Shown here piece by piece: positions 8,248 through 10,154 of a DNA stretch of 10,154 bases. Positions within the stretch are counted from its first letter, which is position 1; each line of letters starts with the position of its first letter. This DNA comes from Pseudomonadota bacterium (lineage in GTDB: Bacteria; Pseudomonadota; Gammaproteobacteria; Pseudomonadales; Pseudohongiellaceae): assembly GCA_022563075.1 (NCBI GenBank), contig JADFOC010000050.1:1-10154 (forward strand), written 5' to 3'. The notes beneath the pieces are model-generated. The model had not been told where the DNA came from. It saw nothing but the letters and a program-made list of their open reading frames with translations, and did no database searches. Both the position numbers and the translations under genes were made by a program.

Positions 8248-8284
8248 TCTGAAAAAGTCCAGGAAGGCAGGTTTGCACAGCAGA

Positions 8285-8674
8285 CTATGCAGCGGGATCA
8301 ATGGCATCCCAGGAAGACTTTATCTGCGCTAACAGAGCGGATACTTCCTCCACCATCTGCATGTCGTTTTTTAGATTGGCTTGCAGCAGCCGGCGTTGCA
8401 TATAGTCATAAAGTTTGTCGAGATTGCTTGCCACCTCACTGCCTCTTGCTTTATCCAGACTGCATTGTAATCCACCAACTATCGAAATCGCCTTGCCCAG
8501 CAGGATGCCCTTCTGCTCCACATTATTGTTTTCATGGGCTTTTTTAGCCTGCGCCATACGCTCGATGCCGGCGGCCATGAGCAATTGAATCAATCGATGG
8601 GGACTGGACCCCTCGATCGCACTCTCCGTGCTTATTTTTTTGTATTGCGCCAATGCTCTTTGTTTCGAATACAT
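8285..8674 (-). CDS. fliS: FliS, flagellin export chaperone
   Basis: 129 residues, a normal FliS length. FliS binds the C-terminal D0 helices of newly made flagellin in the cytoplasm, prevents premature polymerisation and delivers it to FlhA. Visible family features are the early AQYKKIS helix, SSPHRLIQLL (23-32), the segment GKAISIVGGLQCSLD, and the LYDYMQRRLLQAN helix followed by EEVSALLAQIKSSWDAI, very close to Pseudomonas FliS. Two ATGs are adjacent (8677 and 8674). I prefer the second because AAGGA upstream is then 7 bases away instead of 4. fliS follows fliD after about 27 bases, so they share a transcript. The gene that usually follows, fliT, is missing. Confidence 0.94.
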   Translation of the reverse strand: MYSKQRALAQYKKISTESAIEGSSPHRLIQLLMAAGIERMAQAKKAHENNNVEQKGILLGKAISIVGGLQCSLDKARGSEVASNLDKLYDYMQRRLLQANLKNDMQMVEEVSALLAQIKSSWDAIDPAA

Positions 8675-8703
8675 CATTTCATCCTTGGTTTATCGGTTAC
8701 TGG

Positions 8704-9951
8704 CTATCTATACCTATTGCGTATCATGAAATTCTCAAGTAGCGTCAGTTGCGAAGTCAGAAAATCGGAGGTCGTGTTTAAATTAGCCACGATCAGGTCA
8801 TTGGCCAGAAACGATTTCCGCAGTCGCTCCTCTGAGAGTTCCAGGCGTACTTCCAGCGCCGCCCGGTCTTCGTCAATGCCTTCCAGCACTCTATTAAGCG
8901 CGGCTGTCTTATTACTCAGCAGTCCATTGCTGTCGAGAAACCCATCGAGCAAGGTATCTAATTGATCGGCAATGCCGCGCACGAAGCTCACCGAGCCTCG
9001 CGCTCCGGTGACGCCACCTTTCACTCGCACGCGAATACCCGCGGAAACGTCCGGTTTGCCTTGGGCAGCGGTGCCTGCGGCGCCATTCAGTCCAACCCCG
9101 GCAGTAAAGCCGAAAATAGTGCCGGCGCTACCGGTTAGGTCACTGAGGGCGACACTGGAAGTGAGGCCCGTGGTCTTGGATATGATGCCGAAACCACCGG
9201 TGACGATATCGAAATCAACCGTCACCCCAACTCCTCCGGCCTGCAGTGCCGGATTGTTATTGATGGCCAACTCGAGGCTGGCGGCTACCGCCGCGGTATT
9301 GGTATTGGTGATGGTACCCAGGGTGATGGCACTGGAGGTAATGCCGTCCACCGTCACCTTAAAGGTATCGTTGGTGGTGCTGCCGGAAAGACTGCCTATG
9401 GCGGTATTAAGATAGAAACCGGGTTTGGCCAGCACATTGCCCGATGCCGCTCGCAGCAGCTGTCCCGATCCCAGCGCGTCAATGCCGTTGATCTTGCCAA
9501 CGACGTTGGTTCCATCAACCGCCGTAGTCACGGTGCCATCGCCGATGAATATCCCAAGTTTGTTCGCCGCGTTGGTGCTGACATTGTCAAATTCGATGAG
9601 GTCGGCGTTGTCGTCGGTTGAGAACACCAGGCGGCCTAACTGCGTGGTGACATCATAGGCATACGCGATGCTTACAATTTTCGCATCTTTGCCCGTGTAA
9701 TTAGTCGTGCTTAAGGCAAAGCCATCGAGGCCATTCACCGTGGTATTGGTCAATCCTAGCTGCGCCGTGGTGGTGGCATCCACATTGCTTATCGCGATCT
9801 CGGTGGCAGCCCCAGTGAGTGAGCTGCGCGTTAACACCAATTGATTGCTGCCGTCGAGACTGGCGGTTACTCGATTGCCGATGCCGGCAGCATCCAGGGC
9901 AGCTTGAACTTCCTGCACCGTGCCTTCAATCGCTTCCGTTTTGAGCCCCAA
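8704..9951 (-). CDS. fliD: FliD (filament cap, HAP2), C-terminal part; N-terminus missing
   Basis: FliD forms the cap that folds flagellin at the filament tip. The last 94 residues (from about 322) are the FliD C-terminal coiled coil: FLDSNGLLSNKTAALNRVL, a heptad-rich EDRAALEVRLELSEERLRKSF, then LNTTSDFLTSQL. Before it lie about 320 Ala/Gly/Thr/Ser-rich residues with flagellin-hook-like segments, for example GTVQEVQAALDAAG near 10-23 and a second at about 195-270. The N-terminal D0 heptads and the SGLD-type start of FliD are absent. The only in-frame start is TTG 9951 with no ribosome binding site. The frame stays open for 11 more codons to a TAG at 9985-9987, exactly the edge of the repeat element. 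This looks like a 3' fragment of a disrupted gene, unless the end of the sequence is misassembled. Confidence 0.85.
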   Translation of the reverse strand: MGLKTEAIEGTVQEVQAALDAAGIGNRVTASLDGSNQLVLTRSSLTGAATEIAISNVDATTTAQLGLTNTTVNGLDGFALSTTNYTGKDAKIVSIAYAYDVTTQLGRLVFSTDDNADLIEFDNVSTNAANKLGIFIGDGTVTTAVDGTNVVGKINGIDALGSGQLLRAASGNVLAKPGFYLNTAIGSLSGSTTNDTFKVTVDGITSSAITLGTITNTNTAAVAASLELAINNNPALQAGGVGVTVDFDIVTGGFGIISKTTGLTSSVALSDLTGSAGTIFGFTAGVGLNGAAGTAAQGKPDVSAGIRVRVKGGVTGARGSVSFVRGIADQLDTLLDGFLDSNGLLSNKTAALNRVLEGIDEDRAALEVRLELSEERLRKSFLANDLIVANLNTTSDFLTSQLTLLENFMIRNRYR

Positions 9952-9959
9952 CCCTAAGC

Positions 9960-10154
9960 CTAGTACATATTCACACGGCTCTTTCTATGTCTGCAGCAAC
10001 TCCCTCCCTGGCGTTGCTCCAGTGTCGCCGCTAAAACATTGGCGCAAAGGCGCGGCTTGGCTGATGCTTTAGCGGCTCGCATTTGCTTAAACGCAAATGG
10101 CAAAGCCTCCATGCCCTGCTTCCTATGTCTGCAGCAACTCCCTCCCTGGACTCG
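9960..10154 (-). CDS. Open frame through the repeat element (partial, 46-codon period)
   Basis: A minus-strand frame is open from the right window edge to a TAG at 9960-9962, giving 64 codons. The motif QGGSCCRHRK occurs twice, 46 codons apart, because the 138-base repeat spacing is a multiple of three. Between the copies the frame encodes a basic, alanine-rich stretch that includes MEALPFAFKQMRAAKASAKP. The frame then runs into the fliD-side sequence in a different register and stops. I recognise no domain. The DNA is also full of inverted repeats, so the frame may be a by-product of a structured non-coding repeat, not a true gene. It continues beyond the window. Confidence 0.3.
   Translation of the reverse strand, partial: RVQGGSCCRHRKQGMEALPFAFKQMRAAKASAKPRLCANVLAATLEQRQGGSCCRHRKSRVNMY
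9995..10018. repeat. Inverted repeat AGCAAC/GTTGCT in the element
   Basis: AGCAAC (9995-10000), inside the direct repeat, is complementary to GTTGCT (10013-10018) just outside it, with a 12-base pyrimidine-rich loop. The second direct repeat copy is not followed by GTTGCT within the window. Confidence 0.4.
10027..10076. repeat. Inverted repeat GCCGCTAAA/TTTAGCGGC with nested GC-rich hairpin
   Basis: Perfect 9-bp arms at 10027-10035 and 10068-10076 enclose a 32-base interior that itself contains GCGC repeated around a short A-rich loop (10042-10052). This would form a branched stem in single-stranded DNA or RNA. Confidence 0.6.
10080..10099. repeat. Inverted repeat CATTTGC/GCAAATG
   Basis: Perfect 7-bp arms (10080-10086 and 10093-10099) around a 6-base loop, with flanking GGCT and AGCC able to add outer pairs across mismatches. 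It lies directly beside the GCCGCTAAA inverted repeat, giving two adjacent stems in one 138-base unit. Confidence 0.55.

Larger units (their letters stand above)
9985..10149. repeat. Structured repeat element bounded by 27-bp direct repeats
   Basis: The same 27 bases occur at 9985-10011 and 10123-10149, 138 bases apart. Extended leftwards they match at 30 of 31 positions (9981-10011 and 10119-10149). Bases beyond the right copy (10150-10154) do not match those after the left copy, so I cannot say that the tandem array continues. Inside lie several inverted repeats. The element replaces the expected N-terminal coding region of fliD. It looks like a dispersed intergenic or MITE-like repeat; no transposase is visible. 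Confidence 0.75.

Noticed and set aside
8972..9658. Plus-strand frames of 147 and 77 codons opposite fliD
   Set aside because: They are proline/alanine/threonine-rich antisense shadows of the biased fliD codons; the minus strand has a recognisable FliD ending.
9940..9960. Telomere-like TTAGGG/TTGGGG stretch on the minus strand
   Set aside because: Only one copy of each hexamer is present, and it lies in the fliD frame; no array.
9987..10034. 15-codon plus-strand frame (MSAATPSLALLQCRR) starting in the direct repeat
   Set aside because: Too short, with no ribosome binding site and ending inside an inverted repeat; probably incidental.
9985..10149. CRISPR array
   Set aside because: There are only two copies of the repeat, the interval is 111 bases and is itself palindromic, and no cas gene is nearby.

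Overview
The window reads as chromosomal DNA of a flagellated gammaproteobacterium. From memory, the left two thirds (yihY-type gene, arsC, wrbA, DUF2069, hda, DUF2066, purM, purN, DUF3108) follow the gene order of Pseudomonas (the PA0951 to PA0943 stretch of PAO1). The right third holds fliD-fliS-fleQ flagellar genes, and their regulator is of the FleQ/FlrA type. Protein sequences resemble but do not copy Pseudomonas, so a related marine or environmental order is more likely than Pseudomonas itself; I cannot name the genus.

Layout. 3-503 (+): C-terminal end of a YihY/BrkB-type membrane protein, cut by the window edge. 612-2019 (+): arsC, wrbA and a four-helix DUF2069 membrane protein, closely packed. 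2031-3842 (-): DUF2066 exported protein followed by hda, 3 bases apart, converging on the previous group with an 11-base gap. 3843-4025: divergent promoter region. 4026-6495 (+): purM, purN and an exported DUF3108 protein; a perfect 12-bp hairpin spans the purN stop codon. 6507-8674 (-): fleQ and, upstream of it, fliS, separated by a 281-base regulatory region carrying a good sigma-70 promoter that overlaps a FleQ-box-like sequence. 8704-9951 (-): the C-terminal part of fliD. 9985-10149: a structured repeat element that sits exactly where the N-terminal half of fliD should be.

How the genes fit together. purM and purN catalyse two steps of de novo purine synthesis. hda restrains DnaA-driven replication initiation. 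fliD (filament cap), fliS (flagellin chaperone) and fleQ (sigma-54 activator and probable c-di-GMP-responsive master regulator) belong to the flagellar late-structure cluster. fliT and fleSR, which flank these genes in Pseudomonas, are missing here.

Most of the window is ordinary conserved core genome. The points that merit a second look are the repeat element with an open 46-codon periodic reading frame abutting a truncated fliD, the purN-DUF3108 hairpin, the fleQ promoter with its putative autoregulatory box, and the Hda P-loop, which has leucine where lysine or arginine is usual.
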